From Adineta ricciae (taxonomy: Eukaryota; Rotifera; Eurotatoria; Adinetida; Adinetidae), in the NCBI GenBank assembly GCA_905250025.1, contig CAJNOJ010000012.1, forward strand, positions 682,001 through 746,000: a stretch of 64,000 bases of DNA, in the 5' to 3' direction. Below are positions 20,688-31,030 of this stretch, one piece after another. Made by a program: the position numbers and the translations under genes. The stretch's first letter is position 1. Each line of letters opens with the position of its first letter. The notes below the pieces were generated by a model. It ran no database searches. It saw only the letters and a list, made by a program, of their open reading frames with translations, and was not told the origin of the DNA.

Positions 20688-21518
20688 TTATTTAGTTTCT
20701 TGTAAAAGATGAAAATGATCGCTATTATTTTCGCTAACGTAATATCGAAAGAGAAAATAAAGCGCCAGAGCATTAAGTAAATGCCATGCAGCATGCCCTT
20801 GAATGAGTGAATCTGGATCACACAATAAGCCATTATCTTTGGAAAAATTCCAGATAAGAAATCCCATGAAGAATGCAACTAACGTGGCTATGCCCCATCG
20901 TTTCCTTATGTTCGAATGTTGATAAAAAATAATCAGCATTTCATTGACTATAATCAATGCTATAAATATTGCGAAAACCAAATTACCAATAATTCCAAAG
21001 ATCGGAACTTCACCCGGCACCTGAACGGATATTTCACTTATGCCAAGAATCAGTAGAAAGATAAGCAAGAAATGTGTTCGATTCAAACAGAAGAATCGTT
21101 GTATACTGTAGGCAAATAGAAAAGCACAGACGAAGCTCATAGAAAGATGATCTAATTCACCACCGAGATTTGTACACGAAGAATGCATGACCATCGAACC
21201 TGGACCAAGGCAAACAACCAATGATGAGAAGAAAATGATCATAAAGTCACTGTTGGTAAGCACGTTAGAGTTCTCTCTTCGCGATCCCCATTGCATTTCA
21301 CCAGCAATGATCAATCCGACAATCACGAAACCTAAGGCACTCCATGTATTGGCAGGCTCGTTGATCCATCCTTCATGTGCTCTCTCACAATAGGCACTGG
21401 TTTTTTTCTTCATACACCGTGTCCATCGAAACCCAGTTGCTGCCAATAGTATCGATAGAGTGCATATCGCTACAAATAGTGGCACGCCAAAAATCAGATA
21501 GTTTTTCTTACATTGCAT
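20688..21518 (-). CDS. Alkaline ceramidase-like membrane hydrolase
   Basis: Intronless 276-residue protein of the ceramidase (CREST superfamily) type. The N-terminal helix is followed by YCERAHEGWINEPANTWSAL, the usual family opening. Zinc-site residues are all present with the expected spacing: His112 and Asp123 (MHSSCTNLGGELDH, 11 residues apart as in human ACER3) and His242/His246 (GHAAWH, four apart). About seven hydrophobic segments. The enzyme should hydrolyse the amide bond of ceramides within ER/Golgi-type membranes, giving sphingosine and fatty acid. The short C-terminal tail is hydrophilic. Lack of introns could reflect transfer from bacteria, which also carry this family, but nothing here decides that. 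Confidence 0.85.
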   Translation of the reverse strand: MQCKKNYLIFGVPLFVAICTLSILLAATGFRWTRCMKKKTSAYCERAHEGWINEPANTWSALGFVIVGLIIAGEMQWGSRRENSNVLTNSDFMIIFFSSLVVCLGPGSMVMHSSCTNLGGELDHLSMSFVCAFLFAYSIQRFFCLNRTHFLLIFLLILGISEISVQVPGEVPIFGIIGNLVFAIFIALIIVNEMLIIFYQHSNIRKRWGIATLVAFFMGFLIWNFSKDNGLLCDPDSLIQGHAAWHLLNALALYFLFRYYVSENNSDHFHLLQETK

Positions 21519-22006
21519 GATACAGTAATATGAATAGCTCGAAATTATCGAGAGCTGACGGCAGTAACAAATAAGAGATATTTGTGATGTGTATAGCTGC
21601 TGTCATCGAAAACAACCTTGTTTTTTTTTCTTAATCATCCCGATGCATTTTAATGAATATAATACACGTGTTTACATATATTTGGTATGAAATTAGCGCA
21701 TCGCTTGATTACTCACACGCTAAATAGTTGAAGATGAAAAAGAACGCATTTTTTTGCGTTTACAAACACCAACACTCTATTTTTGCAACCAAATTCACCA
21801 CATCGCCTAGATCTCCCATGCTTAAAACATTTCCAGATGACAATAATATCAGAATTTTATCTAATATGAATATTTTTAAACGATAGACGGCCGACCTCAG
21901 ATTATACTTTTATTTTATTGAAATATACTAAGAAATGATTACAGGAGAAAACGAATCAAAAGTTACTTAGTATAACAAAGAAGAAGGGATACACTTTTGA
22001 CGACAC
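21519..22006. other. Intergenic
   Basis: About 490 bp upstream of the ceramidase and downstream of the second GPCR copy. Nothing recognised. Confidence 0.4.
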
Positions 22007-22993
22007 TCAGTGCTGTTTTGTTGCTGTAAACGGATGTGTTGATAGAGGCATGCTAAAAGGAACGACTTGATTATGTTTTAAAGTAAAAAGATCTCTCATT
22101 GACGATCGGATTGTCGCTCGAAGACGCGCTGAAGAAAGAAAGTAGATGTAGAATGACGAAGCAAAATTTAACGACAGAATAAACAAAGTGATTTGATCAA
22201 TCAGAAGTTCAACAACGATCTGATCATAACTTCTCATCGCACGTCCATCCACCGTTGCTATTGTATAAATAAGAAATATGCTTCGGGGTAGTGTACATAG
22301 AACACTGAAGACCGTTTGTGCAATCATCATTCTTGTCATCTGTTGTTCCCACATTGATGAACGCGCTCGAATAGGTTGTTGTTGTTGTTGAACATGACTG
22401 TGTGTGACAAGACGAATATTACGATACGTCAACATACAGAATACCATCAGAACAAAAAGCGGAAGAAGAGTAGAGAAGATGGGTGCAAGAAAATACACAG
22501 AAACTCGAGCAAAAAAAGCATTCGTGAATACACAACTAGATATCGATGGAAGTACATCACAGTAGATTAGATAAGGAATGTTGATCAACGTCCACACAAT
22601 AAAAGGAAACGGAAAAATACAACGAGCAGTATGAAGTGAACTGAGCTGACGGACAGTGACAGATCTTGATGTGCATGCCCACCGATCGAATGCGGATAAA
22701 CAAAGAAATGTCATCGCAGATGCAACTGTTAACTGACTAAAGAAAACCAAGAGTTTACATGAAATGGAAGATGTTGACATGGATGTCGACGGAATACTCT
22801 GAAGAAGAACAATCAACAGAATGGCAACATCGGAGAGTGATTGGCCAACAACATAATAAACAGTTGGGGAATGTCGACATTGTTTTGTTGTAGTGAAAAC
22901 AATGAGAGAAACGAAAGCGCCTGGTACTCCGATAGAGAAAAGGATGATCGGAGACCAAAAAGAAAGATCAGCAGCTGCTTGAAGAACGGACAT
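22007..22993 (-). CDS. Class A orphan GPCR, copy 2
   Basis: Intronless 328-residue receptor, about five substitutions different from the gene at 7119 over the first 305 residues (for example Val to Ile before Cys79, Ile to Val in TM5, Val to Met in the tail). The same DRW at TM3, TM2 Asp and polyglutamine in the third loop are present. After LFTLKH the tails part company: this copy ends with a Ser/Thr/His-rich sequence (FSMPLSTHPFTATKQH) while the other ends MQETIYE. Tail sequences govern phosphorylation and trafficking, so the copies may differ in desensitisation rather than ligand. Same strand as copy 1, about 14.9 kb away. Confidence 0.85.
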   Translation of the reverse strand: MSVLQAAADLSFWSPIILFSIGVPGAFVSLIVFTTTKQCRHSPTVYYVVGQSLSDVAILLIVLLQSIPSTSMSTSSISCKLLVFFSQLTVASAMTFLCLSAFDRWACTSRSVTVRQLSSLHTARCIFPFPFIVWTLINIPYLIYCDVLPSISSCVFTNAFFARVSVYFLAPIFSTLLPLFVLMVFCMLTYRNIRLVTHSHVQQQQQPIRARSSMWEQQMTRMMIAQTVFSVLCTLPRSIFLIYTIATVDGRAMRSYDQIVVELLIDQITLFILSLNFASSFYIYFLSSARLRATIRSSMRDLFTLKHNQVVPFSMPLSTHPFTATKQH

Positions 22994-22999
22994 GTTTTC
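22072..22999. repeat. GPCR duplication unit, copy 2
   Basis: Partner of 7163-8090 at a constant offset of 14909 bases with no indel noticed. Both ends are abrupt: just upstream of the start codon the flanks become unrelated, and shortly before the stop codon likewise. Confidence 0.85.
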
Positions 23000-23681
23000 T
23001 TTTGTTGCTCTATGCTGTAAATGCGTCTGTTTAATCTTTTTCTAAAATATAGTGGCGTCGTTTACAAAGTATATTTTCTTCCTCCATATTTCTACAACCT
23101 TCTTGGACAGAAATATGGAACGATCAGTTTTAGACATGTCAGCGGAAAAAAGAACTTCTTTGAAAAATATGTTCTTACGATGATTCTTTCTGTCAACAAC
23201 AGAATGGTCACGAGCATCCCTAGCATTGATCATCATGTCAAAAACGATCTGATTCGATGAATAGTTGCATTGAACTTTCGAGTCTAATAAACCATTTTGT
23301 CCTGAAGAAGAAACTTTTTAGTCAAGGTTAATCATTTAGATCAAATTAAGCCTCTCATTCAAGTGGAAAATGACACTTATATTCATCGCAAAATATTCAT
23401 CAAAAACAATGTACGCATATATAGACGAACTCTACAATTCTTCGGGTTCAGTTTTCATCTTATCAGAGTTTGGTTTTAAGTGTTATTCTTTATGAAAAAC
23501 GCACATGAGATTCTGTTGGAGTACTTGCAAAGACACGCGAGTTTCATTATGGTAGTTATGTCACGCTTTTTATTAAAGAGCAATCAATATAAAATATGTG
23601 ATAAGAGAAAATACAAGTTCTTTTACATCAGTTTGTTAAAACGAATGGTCCCAAACATCCGCACCGTACAGCTGACAAAGC
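22994..23681. other. Intergenic
   Basis: About 690 bp between the GPCR and the E2-type gene. Short frames on both strands at 23021-23260 and 23480-23692 carry nothing recognisable. No repeat ends seen. Confidence 0.4.
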
Positions 23682-25795
23682 TTATTTTTTAAATCGTTTC
23701 TGACAATGCTGTGAATAACGGTCATCATATGTTGTTCGACGGTGACTTCGACGATCATCTTCATACGATGGTCGTATATTCGTGTAACCCTGCCGGTTCG
23801 AAATTTTAACTGAACTTATAAGAAAATTGACCATATCTTCTGATGATTCAATGATATCATCGATTCTTATTTCTTTCATAAGTTGCCGATAGTCATTGAT
23901 TGCTTTGATGTCTCGTAGACGTTTTTGAAATTTTTCGACAACTTGATCTGACGGATATCCAAACGCTTTGTCCAATTCTCTAACAATAATAAGCACAACA
24001 AATGGAACTTATTCGAACGCCAAGGCCAAACTTACTCTTTGACTCCCGGATATATAAATGTTTCTGCCATCGCCAAGTTGAATACTAGTAAATGATTCGA
24101 TACTTGAGCAACTTGAAATATGTCCTGCAGATGTCGTGATTTGATGCATAGTAATTCGCGTACAACTTGTTTTTGCTCTATCCAAAAGATTTGTCGAGCA
24201 AAATACTCTTCATAAATGTATTTTTTTATCTGAGCAAAGCGATACTTTTTCGACAGGGCGATCTTAATTAAAAATTCACCCATATCAGGTACACGTTGCT
24301 TTTGTCGATTGCGTCGATCGCTGATAAAATCGGCAATAGTTTCATTGATACCGCCGTCTACAAAAAAATCGAATTAGATTCTTAAAAGCTGAAACGATAA
24401 TCTTACCTAGTTGAGGGTAAATATCAATAAAATGCATTAACAAACGTAGGAAGTGACAATAAGCTTCGATAGCTTGTTTTGATTCGTACATTTCACCATT
24501 GAATAATTGTACAACGGTTTTATTCATCAGTGTTGTCAGTACTTTCAATGCCATCTCTGGTACGAAATCATTTCGATGGATACCGAGTGCAGTTCCTCTA
24601 TCGATGATGCTGATACTATTTTCAATAATCGTTCGTCCTCGTTCGAAATGCTCGGCATTGACGAAGATCGGTAACCAATGATTGTAATCTTTTCCCGTTA
24701 CCGAACGAAACTTGTGATTTTCGTAGAAGTCTAGCTTTTCCTCGCCCGATTTTTGTATCTCTGCAACATACGCATCGTATGAAATCAGCTCTAAGATAAT
24801 TTCGGACGATAGACGGGAGCGATGGTCACGTTTGATCAGCAGGGGATAACCGAGACAGATTTGATCTTCAATTACGTTTTGTTTTGTGACACCACAAGTC
24901 AGTTTCTCCACTAATTCATGATGTAAGCGATCGTGTTCACGTTGAGCTCTTTCTTGCTCTTCGTCCACTTTCGGGCTCGATTGTATTTCAGCATAGTCAA
25001 CGATTGGAGGATTAACATTTTCATATGAATGACCACATGTTATACACCGAAAGTTTTTAACCATCTCTCGCAATTGATCGACGAGCTGCGGAAGTGGATC
25101 ATGGCCGAAGTCAGGGTCAGCAAAAAACGTGACGATTTGAAGAAGTATCGTCGATAAAGTATAGCCCGGACTATGAGAAATCAAGCAAATATTCAATCTA
25201 GTTCTAAATAAATCAAAGATAACTACCTCCATCCACTTGCTTGTTTAGCATTACCATCATCAACCATGCGAAAATGTGCGGCATAATTAGTTAGTAAATC
25301 GTTGCATAATGCGTGGCCGTTTCTGTAAAAAAACGACAAATACGATATCACAAAGGAAGAAGAAAATATTTTTCCATTCGTACATATAATCATCATGAAT
25401 GTGAAGATGATAACGTTGATCGAATTCTAGACCTGGTGCTATATTACCAGCAGGACCTGTCAATGGATAGTCATCTGGTATATGAAGAATCAGGTGAATG
25501 ATTATCCCACGGTATGGTCCATCACTGATCAATACCTAAATAAGAATATATCGTTCATTTGTATTCGTATATAAATTGATAGTTCTATTTCATACATTAC
25601 AGTGAAGAACAAATGGATTCGACTCATCGGGACAGCACACACTCAGTCCTGGTATTGGATTTTTATCAAGATCTTTTAGATCCCTAAAGAGTTTTTATAA
25701 ACATTTTCTTTTTTCCTTGTTTCAGTACCTATATACCTTATGATTCGTTTCGTGGCAGCATTTCTCGTATTTTGTGGTCGAAACGCGACACTCAT
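23682..25795 (-). CDS. E2 ubiquitin-conjugating-type protein with long C-terminal extension
   Basis: Multi-exon gene. Exons read directly: 25737-25795 (start MSVAFRPQNTRNAATKRIIR), 25596-25683, 25384-25535, 25227-25322, then larger exons down to the stop at 23682. The first 180 or so residues form a UBC fold: DLDKNPIPGLSV, GPYRGIIIHLILHIPDDYP, then NGHALCNDLL with the probable catalytic Cys, and SPGYTLSTILLQI. A putative zinc-binding pair FRCITCGHSY follows the UBC domain, and about 400 further residues are mostly helical, with no domain I know. E2 enzymes carry ubiquitin as a thioester between E1 and E3. The C-terminal part may recruit a partner or substrate. The last exon ends in a basic Arg/Tyr-rich tail. 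Later splice junctions were not all resolved. Confidence 0.75.
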
Positions 25796-26234
25796 CAATA
25801 TAACGGCTAGTAATGAAAAATTAAAAGCTTCTAAATGAAAAATATATTGTATTTATATACATAGGAAGAAACCCGCTCTCGTATGAAGTGTCTTTGTGAT
25901 TGCATAACGCAAAGAAAACCATCGTTTCGCAATAAGAATGGGGATTGACTGTAGAAGAAAGAAAAAGACACGTTGATCGTGAAATGCTATTACTCAGATG
26001 ATTGCGTATGGAGATTGCAAGTCGAGGCCACTGTTACTCAACATTAAGAAGTAAACAAGATATGTTTTTGTCGTGAAATCATGCTATTTAACTAGAATTA
26101 CTTCTCGAGCTAATTACTAATATCTTTAACATAATTCTACGGACGTATTTGAGATTACAATTTTTTGCTATTCGATTTTTTTCAACCCAGCAATCTACTA
26201 TCCCTAACTAATTTTGTAAGATACAAAAAAGAAA
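25796..26234. other. Intergenic
   Basis: About 440 bp upstream of the E2-type gene. No gene recognised. Confidence 0.4.
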
Positions 26235-26621
26235 ATGATATTTGTGTTGATACCAGGGTTACTGTTTGCATGTGTTCCACATATCGACCGCGATAAAGCT
26301 AGATGTTCTAACCTTTTGACCGATAAAAACTGTTCATTCTATTGGTGCATCGGTTGTTTCTCTCCTATATGACCGAGCTTGTGATTGATGTATGCAAGGG
26401 AAACATGTGTGAGTACATTTAATCTCACATACTATACTATTTCAGTTTGTCAGTGTGGTCAAAATACAGCAAATACCACAGCAGAGAGAAAAATCTGCTA
26501 TGACTATTTTTCGTTACAATATTCTAGTAGTCGCAACGATATAATCTATGGAACTGTCGATAGCTGTGTCAACTACAACAATATTCTACTGGAATCGTCA
26601 GACTGTTTTATTAAATGCTAA
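26235..26621 (+). CDS. Candidate small secreted Cys-rich protein (tentative)
   Basis: An ATG at 26235 opens a 45-residue frame with a signal-peptide-like start (MIFVLIPGLLFACVP) and then closely spaced Cys (ARCSN, KNCSFYWCIGCF). A second segment follows, with a plausible intron (donor GTGAGT near 26409, acceptor TTTCAG near 26446) leading into a Cys-containing stretch (FCQCGQNTANT, KICYDYF, DSCVNYN, DCFIKC) ending at 26621. The two parts are one base out of frame near 26367, so this is a broken gene, a different splice pattern, or two unrelated frames. No family recognised. Codon patterns are too short to test by eye. Confidence 0.3.
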
Positions 26622-26747
26622 ATAACAGACGAAAGAAAATGACTCAGTAATTGCACCATACACAAACAAACAAGAATCAAAAATTTGTTGTCGTTTTTAT
26701 GATGATGAACCGGATAGTTTTATTTATGAATAGATATTTGAAATACG

Positions 26748-27653
26748 CTAAAATAGTTCTGCATTATTCGAAGTACTACTTGTATATGTTCCACCACTAA
26801 GTATAATACTGATCCGTTATTTAATATACATGCTGTGTAATGCCCTTGTGGATATGACATACTTTCAGTAGAAGTCCAAGTTTTATTTGATAGATAATAT
26901 AATTCAGTACTATACTTCCACTAGAGCTGAAGCCGCCAGTAACTAGAACGTGACCATTATGTGATACGGGTACCGTATGATACATTCGTGCATTATTCAC
27001 AGCACCAGTAGGCGTCCAAACTCCTGTTACAGGATCGTACAACTGAGCTGTATTTATAGGAACGCCTTGACTATCAGTGTCGTCTATTATTAAGAATTTT
27101 TCATTTCGTGAAAGAGATGCGGTTTGCATAGCGCGTTGCCTGGTCACACTTCTATTATTTAACCATCCTATAAAAACCATAATCAGTCTTATTTATTCGT
27201 GTATAAAGTTCAATCAGTAGAATGCAGTAAATAAGTCATTTGTAAATCTTCAGATAATCATTCTGTTACTTTTAGAGTTGTACGAACTGATCGACGCTTT
27301 CTTCAAATATTAGAATTTATCTTACTCGATACGTTGGTGACTAACGCAGATGTGCTCGTTGTTGTTGACGTCCGCGTTCGTATTGTCATTGTCGTTGTTT
27401 CTTTATTCGTCATTTTGATTGAAACCATTCAAGAATCTGATATACTCGTCCTAGACGACGTACAATTGTTGCCTTCACAATCGCTTGAGCTTGACATGTG
27501 ATATTTTGGTCGAGTATAAACACTAATAAGCACGACGATGAAAATTCTTAACAAAATTATACAGATAATACCTGAGTATAAAATGAATCGTCGACGTTTG
27601 CTATATTGACATAGGCAACACAGCAAATAGCTCAGTTTATTTCCCGTATCCAC
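26748..27653 (-). pseudogene. Kelch-repeat membrane protein, frameshifted remnant
   Basis: On the minus strand it opens with MDTGNKLSYLLCC, a basic stretch and one hydrophobic anchor (FILYSGIICIILLRIFIVVL), then a Thr/Ser-rich linker and kelch-type blades (LYDPVTGVWTPTGAVNNARM, VPVSHNGHVLVTGGFSSSG). This type II membrane plan with kelch blades is common in rotifers. The frame breaks twice: near 26915, where the next blade (ELYYLSNKTWTSTESMSYPQ) continues in another frame, and near 26795, where one base is missing within NNGSVL before SGGTYTSSTSNNAELF and a TAG at 26748. Only about two and a half blades remain, too few for a closed propeller. A short intron seems present near 27180-27340. Pseudogene is favoured; sequencing error is possible for one break. 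Confidence 0.65.
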
Positions 27654-28350
27654 TTTGGCTTTATTTTGAACATAATTCTGAATTTTTCTACGTTCTCATC
27701 TGTAGCTATCGTCTCAACAATCGACACTCAATTGAGATCGTTACGAAAACAATTCGTGGTTCGAAATACGACACAAAGATTAAATAAAACTTCTTTTTCA
27801 TCGAATATCACTTTTTTCAGACCTATAACTCGCTAAAATTTGAAATATAATCGATTCATGCGTTGGCTCCGAAATGGCTAAGTCTAGTACAATTTCAAAA
27901 TTTATCGTAGTCGATGTAAACCCATTGAATGACATTAACTCACCGATATTCTGTCGTATTTTATTATAATTCAAGAGTGGTCATATTCACATAGCCTCGG
28001 TGCACCATTAACAACTTGTCAATGACATTTTACTGTTGTAAGTCATGTAGCTCTCGAAGTTGTTTTGACTGGCCCTTGATGTAAAATCAAAATGCACTGA
28101 AAGTCTCTATATATAATGTTCTCAGCGCTTTATTCACGACTGAATAAAAGAAACTATCTCTCGTATACCATTCGATCGCTTTTTTAAGTTTATAGAAATT
28201 ATATAGAAGTTTCGAATTTCGCCCATAGCTTGTAGTAATGATTCATTTGTACAGATTTTCGTCACTTTGTGACGTTCGAGTAAAGGTTTGCAAGTTTCAC
28301 CCTGAGTACTGGTACACAGTATTATTATTGAGAGAAGTTTTTCATTAATG
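27654..28350. other. Intergenic, left border of block A2
   Basis: About 700 bp with no recognisable gene. Sequence similarity to the start of the window begins near 28351-28380; left of this no partner is available because the window starts there. Confidence 0.4.
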
Positions 28351-29030
28351 AAGATTGAATCAGCTTAGACAAGACAACAGTCACAAGTGTTCCCGACAAA
28401 ACAACGATGACATCGTCAGTTTGACACAAATGTTCGATTTCACTCAGAAAGCAATAAGCATCATAGTATAATTGATAATTTTCGCCATTGATTTCCTCAC
28501 AAATATACGAATGATATGTTTCGTTCGAGAATTTATGCATGAAAAGTCCACCATCGCATCTTCATCGATCCGTACTACACTGTTATTTAGAGAGTCAATG
28601 TCCAATGCTATGTATGATTCTTCCCTGAGCGAAATAAGTTCGAAGAAGTGTTATTTGGTCATCGATGCGTATGAGTAAACAGAAAGAAGGTAAAAGATTT
28701 TCTTTCGCGTTCTGTCATGATGAGTTGTAATTTGCATCAATTCAAACAAAATGTGCATGGAAAGTATCAGGGTAAAGAGGTGAAAATTGAAACCGATGGA
28801 TATAAATAGGCGAGTAGGAAGTTGTCCTACTCCTTCTCCATCCTGGAAATGAAATCCTGACATAAATTTACTGTTTCGTGATCATCAAGAGTTCCAACGA
28901 CGATATACGAGCAAAGATCTTCTTGTGTAAAATGCTTTTCTTTTTGGTCATTCATGCACGGCGAAATGACATAGAACACTTTCGACTGTTGAGTGAAAGG
29001 GAAAAATTTGTTCGAAAAACGAAATAGTAA
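28351..29030 (-). pseudogene. Degenerate hypothetical gene, copy 2
   Basis: Counterpart of 1-650. Here the segment near 28651 has an in-frame TAA where copy 1 reads Gln (after the shared YASMTK), and a Phe codon is missing just after. In contrast, the part nearest the low-coordinate end (28325-28540, containing ICEEINGENYQLYYDAY and DDVIVVLSGTL) is open here but frameshifted in copy 1. The two copies thus carry different lesions. Product unknown. Confidence 0.35.
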
Positions 29031-29134
29031 AACGGAACGTGAGTCATTCGCAAGAGAACGAAATGAAAAAGAAAATAACATGTGCATATTTCTGTTTGTT
29101 CTACAGCGATACAATGTAGATCATGAAGCTGAAA

Positions 29135-29542
29135 TTAAGCGCGAGCGTCTTCAATATACTCTTCAAATACTTTCAAACAATCATCAAAATTGTAAAATTT
29201 CGTTGGTTTCTTGTTGCAAAAGTTTTCACTATTTTGAATTGCGTCATATCCATTCATTCCACCGAGTAAATGAACATAAAATCTGTCAGGTACGTCACGT
29301 TGAGACATATCCATGGAGAAACCAAAAGAGCATCCAAATCCCACAGAAACATTCGCGATTTCTATCATATGAGATGGTCGTTGTTTAACAACATCCAGTT
29401 CTCGTTGAAGCGCTTCTAATGACAAAACGCCTCTTGTCTTATTCAGTTGTGTCAATTGATCTTGTGTCAATCTCAATATTTTCTCAATAATGTCGTTCAC
29501 AGTCGATAGTGATTCATCAGTTTGTAATTCACTAAAATCCAT
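29135..29542 (-). CDS. Hypothetical 135-aa protein, copy 2
   Basis: Same length as the gene at 780-1187, starting at Met-Asp-Phe-Ser-Glu (ATG at 29542) and ending with TAA. The frame extends upstream to 29650 but the first copy has no such extension, so the shared ATG is preferred. About 12 substitutions separate the copies, mostly conservative, with the central GFGCSFGFSMDM and LLGGMNGYDAI kept. No recognised domain. Confidence 0.6.
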   Translation of the reverse strand: MDFSELQTDESLSTVNDIIEKILRLTQDQLTQLNKTRGVLSLEALQRELDVVKQRPSHMIEIANVSVGFGCSFGFSMDMSQRDVPDRFYVHLLGGMNGYDAIQNSENFCNKKPTKFYNFDDCLKVFEEYIEDARA

Positions 29543-29998
29543 TGTTTTTTGTTCTTCGATGATTATAAAATGTGCTTTTATACTTACTTTTTCGTTCGTT
29601 CTGAGATAAACGAAGCCCTTTCGATGAAAAAGAATGCTATCGAAAAACAAACCGTCACACTACATTTTCTACTGTTACTTTACGTAAAAATTCTTTAAAT
29701 GATGGTCAAGAAGATGACGCAATCGCTCTAAGTTGGCGACAATCATCAGGTGTCATCCTTCTCTGTCTTTTCTCTCTTAGTAAACGATCGTAAGGGTCTC
29801 TGACGCAAATAATATTGACGATCGGATATCTCTATTTGCTGAATATAATAAATATGGATCATTATCATCCTGTATAACCTATAAGTCACATATGCATAAA
29901 TATGCATTCAAATATTAGCTCGCTATACAGATTACTCATATAAATGTACTAGATATTTTTCATACGAATTTTGTTTTGAAAAACATTGATTTCTTTCT
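29543..29998. other. Shared upstream region of divergent genes, copy 2
   Basis: Counterpart of 1188-1642; holds the presumed promoters of the 135-aa and membrane-protein genes. No gene seen. Confidence 0.45.
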
Positions 29999-31030
29999 AT
30001 GGCATCGATTGGTGTTCCTGTCTCCGCGTCGAATTTTAGTATTGATTCAGAAATGTATGTATTTCAATCAACACTGGAATTGTTTCAAGGAATCAGTGAT
30101 AAAATCATTCTCTCTATCTATTCCATTGTGCTTCTCGTTAGTGTTATACAGACATTTTGGAAGAATAAACATATCGATCGATTCTTAGCTTTCATGATGG
30201 AGGCGTATTCTGATGGAAAATTTGGATCAAGTCAAATATATTATCGTCAGCGAATTATCACCTGTTATCGATACGACCAACGATATTCTTACATTCCCAA
30301 TCCGAATCGGTCTATCCTACTTATATTTGCCATTCATATTCAAACCTTTCTGATGATCGGTATTCAAACAGTATTCGATCGACGGAAAGAAAGTATTAAT
30401 GATTGCTGGTCATTTCATATGCCATATGAAGTACTTCAATGTGAAGACCAAAGAGATCCATGTGGATATAATGATACTACAGGAACGAGTCCAAAATGCA
30501 CGTTTTATCACTTTGAAATGGCCCACCTAATCACGGTAGTCACGTCGATTGTTACTTGGCATTATGCTCTGAGATATTTCGTTGTTAAATTGATTCGATT
30601 CGCTCGTTGGGCAATGTTTCGTGATAATGACCAACCGCGAAAGGTGTGCTGGTGTTGTTGTCTGGCAACACCACGCTATTTACGATTTATAATGTACTTT
30701 CAGTATGGTTTTTTCTGGATCAATATATTAGCTGTTGTCTTGTGTGGTTTTATATTGAATGTAATGATCTTTCGTTTGTCAATGAACACATTCGGATCCG
30801 TTTGGGCACCGATAATCATAGCAGCAGATGGAATATGTTCACTATTTTTAACAGTGGGACCTGAATTATTACAAAACTGGCTGAATGCAACCATGAATGG
30901 TAAAGTTCTGTTAATTATAGAACAACAAGAGTTGTACCTGAACAAGGTCGAACCACTAGTTTCCTTGATCGACGAGAAAGTTGAAGTGCCGAAGTCATCC
31001 AATACCAAATGTCGAGGTTGTTGTTGCTAA
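29999..31030 (+). CDS. Multi-pass membrane protein of unknown family, copy 2
   Basis: 343 residues, same length as the gene at 1643, with no indel. Roughly 20 substitutions, mostly conservative (Val/Ile, Ala/Thr, Ser/Thr). All loop Cys, the CWCCC cluster and the C-terminal CRGCCC are retained; one Cys (APRC region of copy 1) is Tyr here. Strong preservation suggests both copies are under constraint. Family unknown. Confidence 0.75.
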   Translation: MASIGVPVSASNFSIDSEMYVFQSTLELFQGISDKIILSIYSIVLLVSVIQTFWKNKHIDRFLAFMMEAYSDGKFGSSQIYYRQRIITCYRYDQRYSYIPNPNRSILLIFAIHIQTFLMIGIQTVFDRRKESINDCWSFHMPYEVLQCEDQRDPCGYNDTTGTSPKCTFYHFEMAHLITVVTSIVTWHYALRYFVVKLIRFARWAMFRDNDQPRKVCWCCCLATPRYLRFIMYFQYGFFWINILAVVLCGFILNVMIFRLSMNTFGSVWAPIIIAADGICSLFLTVGPELLQNWLNATMNGKVLLIIEQQELYLNKVEPLVSLIDEKVEVPKSSNTKCRGCCC

